64,000 nt of DNA from Marinobacter sp. JH2 (GTDB lineage: Bacteria; Pseudomonadota; Gammaproteobacteria; Pseudomonadales; Oleiphilaceae), in assembly GCF_004353225.1 (NCBI RefSeq), contig NZ_CP037934.1, positions 1,488,001-1,552,000 on the forward strand. Reading direction: 5' to 3'. Shown piece after piece: positions 8,162-16,137 of the stretch. A program made the translations under genes and the position numbers. The notes under the pieces were generated by a model that saw nothing but the letters and a program-made list of their open reading frames with translations, had not been told where the DNA came from and did no database searches. The stretch's first letter is position 1. The number at the start of each line of letters is the position of its first letter.

Positions 8162-8959
8162 TTAAGCTGCCTTTAACAGCTTGGCCGGGGGTATTCCTCC
8201 GATGGCCGTATTTGGCCGCTCATTGTTGTATTGCCAGAGCCACTGGGTGGCTAATAGTTGAGCATGAGCCACGCTGTTGAATTGATGTAAATCCAGCCAT
8301 TCATGCCGTGCAGTTCGATTGAAACGCTCAATATAAGCGTTCTGCGTGGGCTTACCGGGCTGAATGTAGATCAGCGTGATCCGGTTTGTGTTGGCCCAGC
8401 TCACCAGAGTCTGCGAGATATACTCCGGCCCATTGTCACAGCGAATGGCCGCTGGCTTACCGCGCCATTCAATGATCTGATCCAGGGCGCGAATCACCCG
8501 CTGAGCGGGCAACGACAAATCGACTTCAATTCCCAAGCCTTCCCGATTGTAGTCGTCAATCACGTTGAACGTCCGGAAGGTCTTACCGCTGACCAACTGA
8601 TCGCTCATGACGTCCATCGACCAGACTTGATTCGGCGCAGTCGGAACATCCAGCTCGCCCGGATAATCCCGCTGGATGCGTCGCCTGGGCTGAATGCGCA
8701 GGTTCAGCTCAAGTGCCCGGTAAATGCGATATACACGCTTGTGGTTCCAAGCAAAGCCCTTCACGTTGCGCAAATACAGAAAACACAGACCGAAGCCCCA
8801 GCGTTTGTGAGTCTGGGTAAGTCGTAACAGCCAGTCAGCCACCAGAGCGTTTTCGCCACTGAGCTTCGCTTGGTAGCGATAGCAGGTCTCGCTGATACCG
8901 TATACCACGCAAGCCATCCGGATACTGAGACCGTGCTTGGCCACGCCCTTTCTGGCCAT
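8162..8959 (-). CDS. IS3-family transposase OrfB (DDE integrase core)
   Basis: 265 residues from the ATG at 8959. An N-terminal HTH_21-type segment (around [25 protein letters not shown]) is followed by the rve integrase core. Catalytic residues fit D in WSMDVMSD, D in RCDNGPEY and E in [10 protein letters not shown]. The frame is open upstream of 8959 and lies -1 relative to orfA. The product is therefore probably made mainly as an OrfAB fusion by frameshifting. It appears full length, so the IS may still be active. Confidence 0.9.
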   Translation of the reverse strand: MARKGVAKHGLSIRMACVVYGISETCYRYQAKLSGENALVADWLLRLTQTHKRWGFGLCFLYLRNVKGFAWNHKRVYRIYRALELNLRIQPRRRIQRDYPGELDVPTAPNQVWSMDVMSDQLVSGKTFRTFNVIDDYNREGLGIEVDLSLPAQRVIRALDQIIEWRGKPAAIRCDNGPEYISQTLVSWANTNRITLIYIQPGKPTQNAYIERFNRTARHEWLDLHQFNSVAHAQLLATQWLWQYNNERPNTAIGGIPPAKLLKAA

Positions 8960-8979
8960 CTCCCGGCGCTGAGATGGCC

Positions 8980-9246
8980 TTACAACTTTCCCTCCAAGGC
9001 TTCCTGACGAAGCTCAGCCTTGAGCCTCTCTTCGGCGTACATCTTTTTCAGGCGGGCATTCTCAGCTTCCAGCTCTTTAAGACGCTTCATCATCGATGCG
9101 TCCATGCCGCCGAATTTCGAGCGCCACTGATAGATCAGCGCCGAGCTGACATTGTGCTCCCGAGCCAGTTCAGCAACCGGAACTCCGGCTTCGTGCTGTT
9201 TGAGGATTGCCATGATTTGGCTATCGGTGAATCGAGACTTCTTCAT
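8980..9246 (-). CDS. IS3-family transposase OrfA
   Basis: 88 residues. A helix-turn-helix ([20 protein letters not shown] to YQWRSKFGG) recognises the IS ends. It is followed by a leucine-zipper-like coiled coil ([20 protein letters not shown]). The stop TAA lies at 8980-8982. A slippery heptamer G-GGA-AAG sits just before it at 8992-8986 on the minus strand, fitting -1 frameshifting into orfB. Confidence 0.9.
   Translation of the reverse strand: MKKSRFTDSQIMAILKQHEAGVPVAELAREHNVSSALIYQWRSKFGGMDASMMKRLKELEAENARLKKMYAEERLKAELRQEALEGKL
8986..8992 (-). promoter_or_regulatory. putative -1 programmed frameshift site
   Basis: GGGAAAG on the minus strand, read G GGA AAG in the orfA frame, fits the X XXY YYZ rule. 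It lies three bases upstream of the orfA stop (TAA at 8982-8980) and shifts into the open frame that continues into orfB. Confidence 0.5.
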
Positions 9247-9274
9247 CTGTCGCTCCCTTTGCGATCATTGTAAA

Positions 9275-9316
9275 AGTCTCTACTCAAAACCTCGATTATT
9301 TTCTGGGGGGATTACA
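9275..9316 (-). repeat. IS terminal inverted repeat, orfA-side end
   Basis: Read on the minus strand from 9316 it begins TGTAATCCCCCCAG and includes TTTTGAGTAGAG. It is the upstream end of the IS relative to orfA and would carry the transposase promoter. Confidence 0.72.
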
Positions 9317-9336
9317 CCTTCACCAATACGATCGAC

Positions 9337-10446
9337 TTAGAACTCGTCCGGAAAGTCAAAGCCATTAGGCACGATGAACCGAAACCCGTCGCCCCGGATC
9401 CTAACGACAACTCCGTTACTTAACGCATAATCATACATTTTCAATAACCGTCGAATGACAGACCGCTTCCTAGCTAGTCCGACAACCTGATCGGTCGGAT
9501 ACAGTCGTTGTAGAAGCTTAAAGACTTCAGGGCCAGTCCTAGTAAGTGAAAAATTACTAGGACTCACGCCATTTGGACGGAGATCCATATCAATGCCAAC
9601 ATCCCTTCTAATAGACGTTTTAAGAAATTTTAAAATCGTGTCTGAACCAGCAAAACTAACCACCCATCCAGAACAAAGAAAATTGCATTTTTGAGGCCGA
9701 TGAATCGCTCCATCCCCGTCAAAGTATCCTCGAATGAAATCCCATAAATAGGTTTCAGGAATTCTCGGAAGAAAAGTATCACCGAGGGAACGATTAACAA
9801 TAACATTATGCTTAATCAGTGAATCAGCCAACTCTCTCCTATTAACTGTAAAAACCGAAACCGGGTAACGTTTACCATCTTTTTTAGCTTTATATAGGCA
9901 TTTCTTAACAGGAATATTGGATTTCAAAAACTTTTTAAACATAAATAAATGTTCTGAGTCGGATTCCTGCACAGCTACTCGGAGATGCTTTCGGTATTTA
10001 GAGTATCGGACATGACCATCTGCCCATATAAAACCCAGCCAATAGGCACTTTCACAATTCCATTCATCAAATGCTGTTACATCAACCTTATATTTTGTCG
10101 GGTGTCTCGGCACTCTCGGGATGCAGGACTTTCGTTCGAAGCCAAGTTCTTTAAAGTTTGTTGAAAACCAACCTATGCTTCGACCGAAGAGAACGCCAAG
10201 AACTTCGTAGTCAATGTTCAAATCCATGTAGATCGGATGGATACGCTCTAGCGCCATTCTCTTGAACGACTTGGCTAATTCGCTTCTCCTTCCAAGGCTG
10301 TCGGATTTGGCAAGCAGGCCACGAGCTTCGCAAATTGATAGATAGATATCTCGTTTTCGCCTCTCACTATCAATTATCTTTTGGGACTCTTTCTCTATGC
10401 AACCTATTACATCTTCATATTTATTAAAAACTATATCCTCATTCAT
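9337..10446 (-). CDS. free-standing LAGLIDADG homing endonuclease-like protein
   Basis: 369 residues with two LAGLIDADG-type motifs: AYWLGFIWADG at 134-144 and FIRGYFDGDGA at 237-247. Each ends with the Asp expected to bind the catalytic metal. The roughly 100 residues before them are Lys/Arg-rich and could form a DNA-binding helix-turn-helix (around VLGVLFGRSIGWFSTN). I see no self-splicing intron or intein around it, so it is stand-alone. Base composition is clearly more AT-rich than the flanks. The start ATG at 10446 has AAAGG upstream. It ends 20 bp from the IS edge. Its target site is unknown. Confidence 0.8.
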   Translation of the reverse strand: MNEDIVFNKYEDVIGCIEKESQKIIDSERRKRDIYLSICEARGLLAKSDSLGRRSELAKSFKRMALERIHPIYMDLNIDYEVLGVLFGRSIGWFSTNFKELGFERKSCIPRVPRHPTKYKVDVTAFDEWNCESAYWLGFIWADGHVRYSKYRKHLRVAVQESDSEHLFMFKKFLKSNIPVKKCLYKAKKDGKRYPVSVFTVNRRELADSLIKHNVIVNRSLGDTFLPRIPETYLWDFIRGYFDGDGAIHRPQKCNFLCSGWVVSFAGSDTILKFLKTSIRRDVGIDMDLRPNGVSPSNFSLTRTGPEVFKLLQRLYPTDQVVGLARKRSVIRRLLKMYDYALSNGVVVRIRGDGFRFIVPNGFDFPDEF

Positions 10447-11199
10447 TTTGAAATACCTTTCATCTGTAAACTTACGACTTACTTATTATTAAAAAAGACA
10501 ATGAAACCACACAGCTAACATGAATAACATTTTAAGCTTGAAAAAAATCAATATTTTCGTCAGTTTAGCAGTAACAAAATATATATTATAAATATCGTAA
10601 AGGTCAGAGCAAACAACAGGCCATTTATTTTTTGTATAAGATAGCTTGTATTTGGAATGTAGAAGACTTACCCGTTCAAGCAAGTTAACTGACATCGATC
10701 GTAACGGTCTTTCCGCTGATCAAGCTTTTCCTTGAAGTACGAATTTTTTACAAGAACATCAAAAAAAGCGACGTGCAGAACATGGGGAAAGCATGTTGCC
10801 GGGTGGACTAGAAGCGAATACCGCCTTGCAGAACCTTGAGTGCCAGACGATTGATATATATGAGGCGAATTTAGTGGAAGTTCTCACCTGCCTACTTCAA
10901 CCGCTTCCTGCATAAGATGACGGTAGGCCCCTTAACTGCATTAACGATGAAGAAATCACTGTTAAGATAAGATGTGTCGTTAGAAAGCTTACGTTAGGGG
11001 AATTCCCCTGAAAAATCTGGAGCACTCAGGGGGTGACACTTGCTACTCATGGATGTCTCTCTGATAACCATTTTTAATCGCTGAAGGCGTCTCGTTTAGC
11101 AAATTGGTTACGTTTCACTTTCCACTGCCGAGCGAAGCCATATAGAGCTTGTGTTAATCAAAGTCGCACCGAGATCAAGGCACCCTAGGTTTAGGAAAC
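10447..11199. other. 753-bp AT-rich stretch without a supported gene
   Basis: The part nearest the endonuclease is strongly AT-rich. A 68-codon minus frame at 10489-10695 has an unconvincing composition and no family. A perfect 14-bp palindrome AGGGGAATTCCCCT lies at 10996-11009. The last 200 bp should hold the promoter of the antitoxin gene, but I cannot place it. Confidence 0.4.
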
Positions 11200-11547
11200 A
11201 TGATGAGCTATTCCGAGAACAATCCCCAAGCAGGCCAGATACTGGCAAAAGCTGCGAAGAGAGCAGCCGCAGCATTGGAGATCACCCCGCAGCAGCTTGC
11301 GCTAATTCTGGGCACTGATGAACGTGATCTGGAGATTTCTATTGAACCCGAAAGTAACCAAGGGTTTCGGGCTCGACAATTTATCCAAATTTTTCAGCAA
11401 TTACAGAGCTTGTTGGGCAGCAACAGCGCGATGGCCCATTGGGTAGCGACGAACAACCGAGAATTCAGATCAGCTCCCATAGACGTGATGCAGACTGAGC
11501 TTGGGCTGGATGAGGTTCATGCCTACCTAGAGTTCATGAGCAAGTAA
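11200..11547 (+). CDS. MbcA/ParS/Xre-type antitoxin (DUF2384), no adjacent toxin seen
   Basis: 115 residues. The N-terminal half has an HTH-like segment (ALEITPQQLALILGTDERDL). The C-terminal half matches the toxin-binding domain of MbcA/ParS antitoxins: a long helix FIQIFQQLQSLLG, then MAHWVATNNREF, then an LDEVHAYLEFM helix at the end. Such antitoxins normally pair with a RES-domain NAD-degrading toxin encoded next door. No RES gene or recognisable remnant is found within 1 kb either side. Either ATG of the MM pair (11200 or 11203) could start it. Confidence 0.65.
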   Translation: MMSYSENNPQAGQILAKAAKRAAAALEITPQQLALILGTDERDLEISIEPESNQGFRARQFIQIFQQLQSLLGSNSAMAHWVATNNREFRSAPIDVMQTELGLDEVHAYLEFMSK

Positions 11548-11709
11548 CGTCGCGAGAGTGATTTTCACCGAATTACAGCTCATTTTTTTGAAAAAATAGC
11601 AAGTTAGAGAGAGCGGCGAGTATTTTTTTACCGAATACTGAATTAGCGCGGTGACAACGATACGTGACTACAACAAACATTCTACTTACCGCTCGCAAGG
11701 ATTGCCCAG

Positions 11710-12033
11710 CGGTGCGACTCCACCATCAATCGATATCTGATTGAACAAGGAGGGCTGGATATCCACGAAGCGAAAGTAGTTGGCTATGTAGTAAACTCTT
11801 CCTGTACCTTACGCCAACCCATTGCATATCCCGATTCCCTTTCAGTTGGTTTCCGTGTTGCGAAGCTTGGCAACAGCTCTGTGACCTATGAACTCAGCAT
11901 TTTCAAAGAACTTGAAGCCGAGGCATCGGCCTTTGGACTGTTGGTACACGTTTATGTGAATCGTGACCAAAATCGCTCTGTTAACATCCCAGCCCCAATC
12001 CGTCAGTGCCTGGAGGAAATATTGGTTAAGTAG
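11710..12033 (+). pseudogene. 5'-truncated thioesterase (4HBT hot-dog family) gene
   Basis: An open frame of 107 codons begins in mid-protein and ends at TAG 12031-12033. The translation contains INRYLIEQGGLDIHE, FRVAKLGNSSVTYELSIFK and LLVHVYVNRD, typical of the middle and end of acyl-CoA thioesterase-like proteins. The N-terminal part with the catalytic Asp and HVNNxxYY region is missing; upstream sequence in frame gives unrelated residues and then a stop. It is probably a decayed gene. Confidence 0.65.
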
Positions 12034-12390
12034 GTTAGTTCTGATCCAATTTGCTGATGAGATAAATCTAGTAGCTGTTTAGGACACGCCCTACTTACGT
12101 TGGTCACACGAATAGCAATACCCTTGAGGTGACCCTACCTCATAATTTTGCTCTATTGGAGGCTAGAAAATCCGTATGCCTGAACCGTCAGCAAGAATTC
12201 ATGCCATTAAGCAGATTGCCTTTCACGAGAAATAGAGAGCAGATTCTACAGAGGAAGGTCGGCAATTCTGTTCTCAATATACAGGTTGTAAGTTATTGAT
12301 TTCGCGTTACTCCGTTAGATTCGGTAAATACGCCGCACTTTCGAGAATTTACCAACATTTTTGAGCACTTACGGTGACGAAATCGCGATT
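12034..12390. other. 357-bp element-end region next to the tRNA scar
   Basis: No supported gene. It would be the terminal part of the integrated island adjoining the attachment site, where integrase arm-binding sites often lie. I could not identify such repeats with confidence. Confidence 0.35.
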
Positions 12391-12435
12391 TTGACATGGT
12401 AGAGGTCCCCAGTTCGAATCTGGGTGGTCCTACCA
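12391..12435 (+). repeat. 3' fragment of a tRNA-Val(GAC) gene, probable island attachment site
   Basis: TTGACAT forms a valine GAC anticodon loop. It is followed by the stem strand GGTAG, the variable loop AGGTC, a perfect T arm (CCCAG TTCGAAT CTGGG), the acceptor strand TGGTCCT, the discriminator A, and CCA. The bases to the left (CGATT) do not pair with GGTAG, and no D arm or 5' acceptor strand is present. The piece is not a functional tRNA. It is what an integrase using the anticodon loop to the 3' end of tRNA-Val would leave at one end. Confidence 0.72.
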
Positions 12436-12452
12436 TTCCCTGCAAGCAGGAA

Positions 12453-12484
12453 AGTCACTTAGGCGTAAGCCAAGTGGCTTTTTT
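12453..12484 (+). terminator. intrinsic terminator after the tRNA fragment
   Basis: The stem AGTCACTT / AAGTGGCT, with one G-T pair and an 11-base loop, is followed by six T. It lies 17 bp after CCA, as expected for the original tRNA-Val transcript. Confidence 0.65.
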
Positions 12485-12694
12485 CGTTTCTGGCGCATAC
12501 CTTTCACAAAACCAGCTATCCCCCTACTCTTAACAGCCTACCCCTCTACATCTCCATTTCGGTGCGGTGTAAGAACAGCACAAAAAACTGGTGACCCGCC
12601 CAACGCCTACTATTCTTGTCGTAAGCACTCGTAAATATGTAGCTGTTGATCGCATATTTTGGAATAAAAACGTGCCGCTTAGAAGGAGTTAAGC

Positions 12695-12856
12695 GTGGGA
12701 ACTGGGAAAAAGTGTACTTGTGCAGCGGGAATCATGGCCTTGGCAGTGATCGCAGACCACCCTGAGTTGCTTGAAACCAAATACTTGGATCCTTACTACT
12801 ATTACGACTGGGCTTTCTATTTCGCCCAGAGTTATGTGTTACTGGCTGGCCTCTAA
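12695..12856 (+). CDS. small hypothetical protein, 53 residues
   Basis: GTG start with a strong ribosome site (AAGGAG, six bases before the start) and an open frame to TAA at 12854. The translation has CTCAAG near the start, then DHPELLETKYLDPYYYYDWAFY, rich in Tyr. I do not recognise a family. A second start, ATG at 12734, would leave 40 residues. It lies just inside the core side of the tRNA scar and converges with the DUF2897 gene (3 bp apart). Confidence 0.45.
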   Translation: MGTGKKCTCAAGIMALAVIADHPELLETKYLDPYYYYDWAFYFAQSYVLLAGL

Positions 12857-12858
12857 AA

Positions 12859-13041
12859 CTATCCATCCCGCTTTTCCTCTTCTCGTTCTTCTTTCTCGAG
12901 CTGAGCTTTTCGAGCGCGGATTTTTTCCAGCTTCTCTTCCGGGATTTGCATATTGGCACTGTCTCTGAGGAATAACAGGCTACCAACCACCATGGCAATC
13001 GCAGCTAATATAAACAACCATCCTATGAGCGGCATTTTCAT
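12859..13041 (-). CDS. DUF2897 family small membrane protein
   Basis: 60 residues: one membrane helix (about 4-26, WLFILAAIAMVVGSLLFL), then SANMQIPEEKLEKIRARKAQ and a charged Glu/Lys tail predicted helical. This layout matches DUF2897 proteins of marine gammaproteobacteria. A GAGGAG ribosome site precedes the ATG. Function unknown. Confidence 0.72.
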   Translation of the reverse strand: MKMPLIGWLFILAAIAMVVGSLLFLRDSANMQIPEEKLEKIRARKAQLEKEEREEEKRDG

Positions 13042-13178
13042 TCTCCTCTGAAAATTCTATATTCAGTGTACACCCTGCCCTTCGATTGGTTAACTCAGTC
13101 CCGCAGCACGAAACCACTTGTCCCGCGTTCTGTAGCTTCGTACCATTGCCCTGACATCCGCAGCCTCCTGGACCCCCG

Positions 13179-13991
13179 ATGCGCAAACAGATTGATATCA
13201 CCGTTGATTCCGCTCAAACCGCCGTGGATGCACTGGCGCAGGCCTCCGGTCTGCCGAAGCAGCGTATAAAAGACGCAATGGCGAAAGGGGCTTGCTGGTG
13301 GCTGCAGAAGGGCAAACGCGTGCGGCTGCGGAAAGCCAAACGGGAATTACAACCGGGAACTCGGATTGAGCTATTTTATGATGACACCGTATTGGCCCGC
13401 GAACCAGAAACTCCAACGCTCATTGAGGATAAAGGTCGTTACACTGTCTGGAACAAACCCCATGGGCTGTTATCTCAAGGATCCCAATGGGGGGATCATT
13501 GCAGCTTGCTGCGCCTCGCCGAACTTCAACTGAACCGATCTTGCTTTTTAGTGCACCGCCTAGATGCGGATGCCGCAGGATTAATGCTTGTTGCCCACGA
13601 TGGCAAGGCCGCAGCTGCCCTCTCTACCCTATTTTCAAGCCGGGCCATGACCAAAATCTATCGGGCACGGGTTACCGGACAACTGTTCGCTCAAGATACT
13701 AAAATTGACGCCCCTATTGATGGCAAAGCATCGGTAAGTCACGTCAAGACCATTAACGTCGATTCGGAAACGAACACAACACTCGTGGAAGTCAAAATAG
13801 ACACAGGCAGAAAACATCAGATACGGCGTCATCTAGCGAAGGTCGGACATCCGATTGTGGGCGATCGGCTTTATGGCACCAAAGCCCCATCAGCTCTCCA
13901 GCTAGTCGCGAAATACCTTGCCTTTGATTGCCCGTTACAAAAGCACCCTGTTCACTTCACCCTAAAATGCGAGCCGCCGGTCAACAGCTAA
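13179..13991 (+). CDS. RluA-family RNA pseudouridine synthase
   Basis: 270 residues. Converts uridine to pseudouridine in rRNA or tRNA. An N-terminal S4-like segment (about 10-60) precedes the catalytic domain. The active-site motif is HRLDADAAGLML, with the catalytic Asp in HRLD; the usual TSG after it is replaced by AAG. KIYRARV and TGRKHQIRRHL are further family motifs, and RLYGTKAP is near the end. It is shorter than RluC/RluD (about 320). Which RNA position it modifies cannot be told. Confidence 0.85.
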   Translation: MRKQIDITVDSAQTAVDALAQASGLPKQRIKDAMAKGACWWLQKGKRVRLRKAKRELQPGTRIELFYDDTVLAREPETPTLIEDKGRYTVWNKPHGLLSQGSQWGDHCSLLRLAELQLNRSCFLVHRLDADAAGLMLVAHDGKAAAALSTLFSSRAMTKIYRARVTGQLFAQDTKIDAPIDGKASVSHVKTINVDSETNTTLVEVKIDTGRKHQIRRHLAKVGHPIVGDRLYGTKAPSALQLVAKYLAFDCPLQKHPVHFTLKCEPPVNS

Positions 13992-14184
13992 GGCCAAGAA
14001 TGCAACCTTAAGTTTGTCAGCTTTTTATACAGTTATTCTAACTGTCTGCATCAACACCTTCATAACACGCTGTTTTAAAACACATAAATAACCACCAAAA
14101 ACATGGCACGCAGCATGCTTTTGTTCCCTTACGCTCAAACGAATAACGGGCGATTTCGAATAAAATGGAACGAGGGAACCAACC

Positions 14185-15009
14185 ATGAACATCAAAAAGC
14201 TATTCTCAGGGCTTCTGTTAGGGGCCTCCATCGCGATATCACCCTTGCAGGCGGCCCCCATTCTCAGTGACATCGTATTTGTTGTCGATGAATCCGGTTC
14301 GATGGGTAATGTTCAAACTAACCTAAGGAACAACATTGGTTTATTTGCCAGTATCCTGACAGGAACCAACCAAGTTGATGCGCAGTATGGACTAGTAGGG
14401 TACGGAAGCGGATCACCCGCGCCCCGAATGATCACTGATTTCACCGATGACACTAACTTCTCGACGGCAGCTCAAGGTCTGTTGACCAACGGCGGATCAG
14501 AACCAGGCTACACAGCTACGGCATTTGCACTCAACGGATTAGACAACCAAACAGACCTGTTCTCTTTCCGCGGCAATGCGGTCAAGAACATCATCATCTT
14601 GACCGACGAACCATCCAATGGCGACTTCGTTTCTCGAGGAGCTGTAGGTGGTCAAGCCGTTTCAGAGAGCATTCTAGATGGCCTACTGACCAGCAATAAC
14701 GCGCTGTACAATGGTGTACTTCGCTCCAACAACACCATCAATTCTTACTCTCAACTGATCACTGATCACGGTGGCACAGTGTTCGACCTAAACCTGTTTA
14801 ACACCAATGACCAGAATGTTGTTCAGCAGTTCGTCACTGACTTCGCAAACAAGAAACTGCAGGAAACACTGGATTTCTGCCAACTCAACCCAAATGATCC
14901 GGCATGCCAGCCATCCACTTCGGTACCTGAGCCTTCATCTTTAGCTCTTATCGGCCTGGGCCTTTTGGGAATCGGTTTACGAGCGCGCCGTAAGGCAGTC
15001 GCTGCTTGA
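14185..15009 (+). CDS. secreted VWA-domain protein with PEP-CTERM anchor
   Basis: 274 residues. A signal peptide (MNIKKLFSGL to LQAAP) is followed by a von Willebrand factor A domain with the MIDAS motif DESGSMG (Asp35) and a second acidic site TDEPSNGD. The C terminus is a PEP-CTERM sorting signal: VPEPSS, a hydrophobic helix ending GLLGIGL, then RARRK. Exosortase would cut and anchor or release the protein at the outer surface. A GAGGGAAC ribosome site precedes the ATG. A strong terminator follows. Partner and ligand are unknown; surface adhesion or matrix association is plausible. Confidence 0.85.
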   Translation: MNIKKLFSGLLLGASIAISPLQAAPILSDIVFVVDESGSMGNVQTNLRNNIGLFASILTGTNQVDAQYGLVGYGSGSPAPRMITDFTDDTNFSTAAQGLLTNGGSEPGYTATAFALNGLDNQTDLFSFRGNAVKNIIILTDEPSNGDFVSRGAVGGQAVSESILDGLLTSNNALYNGVLRSNNTINSYSQLITDHGGTVFDLNLFNTNDQNVVQQFVTDFANKKLQETLDFCQLNPNDPACQPSTSVPEPSSLALIGLGLLGIGLRARRKAVAA

Positions 15010-15024
15010 GACTACCCTAGAGTC

Positions 15025-15060
15025 AAAAAAACGGCCGACATAATTGTCGGCCGTTTTTTA
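15025..15060. terminator. bidirectional intrinsic terminator
   Basis: The stem AACGGCCGACA / TGTCGGCCGTT has a TAAT loop, with A-run before and T-run after. It serves the VWA gene on the plus strand and the epimerase gene on the minus strand. Confidence 0.85.
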
Positions 15061-15082
15061 TTACGCGGAACTCCAGGCGAAA

Positions 15083-16090
15083 TCAGACCTTGTAGAAGTC
15101 CCGATACCAGTTCACGAAGTTAGCAATGCCCTCTTCAACCGGCATTGCCGGCTTATAATCCACATCGTTGATCAGGTCATCGACATTGGCGTAGGTAGCC
15201 GGCACGTCACCCGGCTGCAGCGGCAGCAAATTCTTCTGCGCTTTCTTGCCCACTCGCTCCTCGATGATCTCGATAAACCGGGACAGCTCTACCGGGTTAT
15301 TGCTACCGATGTTGTAGATACGGTATGGCGCCTTGCTGGTGCCGGGGTCTGGCTGAGCGCCTGACCATTCGGGGTTTGATTCGGCGACGTGGTCCAGCGT
15401 GCGGATTACGCCTTCAACGATGTCATCGATGTAGGTGAAATCGCGGCGGTGTTGGCCGTGGTTGAATACATCAATGGGCTCACCCGCCAGAATTTTCTTG
15501 GTGAAGATAAACAACGCCATATCCGGGCGCCCCCACGGGCCATACACGGTAAAAAACCGCAAACCGGTGGTCGGCATGTTGTACAGATGGCTGTAGGTGT
15601 GCGCCATCAGCTCATTAGCCTTCTTGGATGCGGCGTACAAGCTCAGCGGGTGGTCTACGTTATCATGCACCGAAAACGGCATGGTTTCGTTTGCACCGTA
15701 TACCGAGCTGCTGGAAGCATACACCAGATGCTTCACATCGTTGTGGCGGCAGCCTTCCAGAATGTTGGTAAAGCCCACCAAATTAGCGTCGATGTAGGCG
15801 TGGGGATTTTCCAGTGAATAACGAACACCGGCTTGCGCCGCCAGATGCACAACCCGCTCAGGCTTGTGCTCGCGGAACAGAACTTCCATTGCTTCACGAT
15901 TGGCGACATCTTCGCGCACTTCGGTGAAGCCCGGCTTATCCAACAACCGCGCCAATCGCGCTTCCTTGAGGTTGACGTCATAATAGTCGTTAACGTTGTC
16001 CACACCAATCACTTCATCACCGCGATCCAACAGCCGATGAGCCAGGTGCGAGCCGATAAAACCGGCAGTGCCCGTTACCAGGATTTTCAA
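15083..16090 (-). CDS. UDP-glucuronate 4-epimerase-like NAD-dependent epimerase
   Basis: 335 residues, extended short-chain dehydrogenase fold. It interconverts UDP-glucuronate and UDP-galacturonate for surface polysaccharide. The NAD site TGTAGFIGS lies at residues 6-14, the active-site tetrad is SSSSVYG with YAASK, and [16 protein letters not shown] is the family segment that separates UDP-GlcA epimerases from GalE. The UDP-glucose dehydrogenase that makes its substrate is encoded at 35680-37026. Confidence 0.85.
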   Translation of the reverse strand: MKILVTGTAGFIGSHLAHRLLDRGDEVIGVDNVNDYYDVNLKEARLARLLDKPGFTEVREDVANREAMEVLFREHKPERVVHLAAQAGVRYSLENPHAYIDANLVGFTNILEGCRHNDVKHLVYASSSSVYGANETMPFSVHDNVDHPLSLYAASKKANELMAHTYSHLYNMPTTGLRFFTVYGPWGRPDMALFIFTKKILAGEPIDVFNHGQHRRDFTYIDDIVEGVIRTLDHVAESNPEWSGAQPDPGTSKAPYRIYNIGSNNPVELSRFIEIIEERVGKKAQKNLLPLQPGDVPATYANVDDLINDVDYKPAMPVEEGIANFVNWYRDFYKV

Positions 16091-16102
16091 AATCTGCTCT
16101 CC

Positions 16103-16126
16103 AAAAAAATGGCGCCCGGAGGCGCC
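16103..16126 (-). terminator. intrinsic terminator of the beta-barrel protein gene
   Basis: On the minus strand the stem GGCGCC / GGCGCC with a TCCG loop is followed by a T-run (complement of the A-run 16103-16109). It sits between the barrel gene stop and the epimerase start. Confidence 0.75.
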
Positions 16127-16137
16127 TGTTCGTCTAC

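Larger units (their letters stand above)
8122..9316 (-). mobile_element. IS3-family insertion sequence (IS407-like), about 1,195 bp
   Basis: The terminal inverted repeats begin TGTAATCCCCCCA at 8122 and, complemented, at 9316. They also share TTTTGAGTAGAG further in. Two transposase frames, orfA and orfB, fill the inside. The flanks are CTGC before 8122 and CCTT after 9316, so no 3- or 4-bp target duplication is visible. This suggests deletion or recombination after insertion. The protein sequences resemble the IS407 group; this is from memory of the family. Confidence 0.88.

Noticed and set aside
10489..10695. 68-codon minus frame in the AT-rich gap
   Set aside because: Phe/Leu/Lys-rich translation expected from AT-rich DNA; no start signal.
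4320..12088. GGCGTGTCC near 4322 and its complement near 12080 as IS ends
   Set aside because: Only about 9-10 bp match and nothing IS-like adjoining; chance is likely.
12171..12234. Tiny frame beginning MPEPSARIH near the tRNA scar
   Set aside because: Only 19 codons, no ribosome site; could be a remnant but not supportable.
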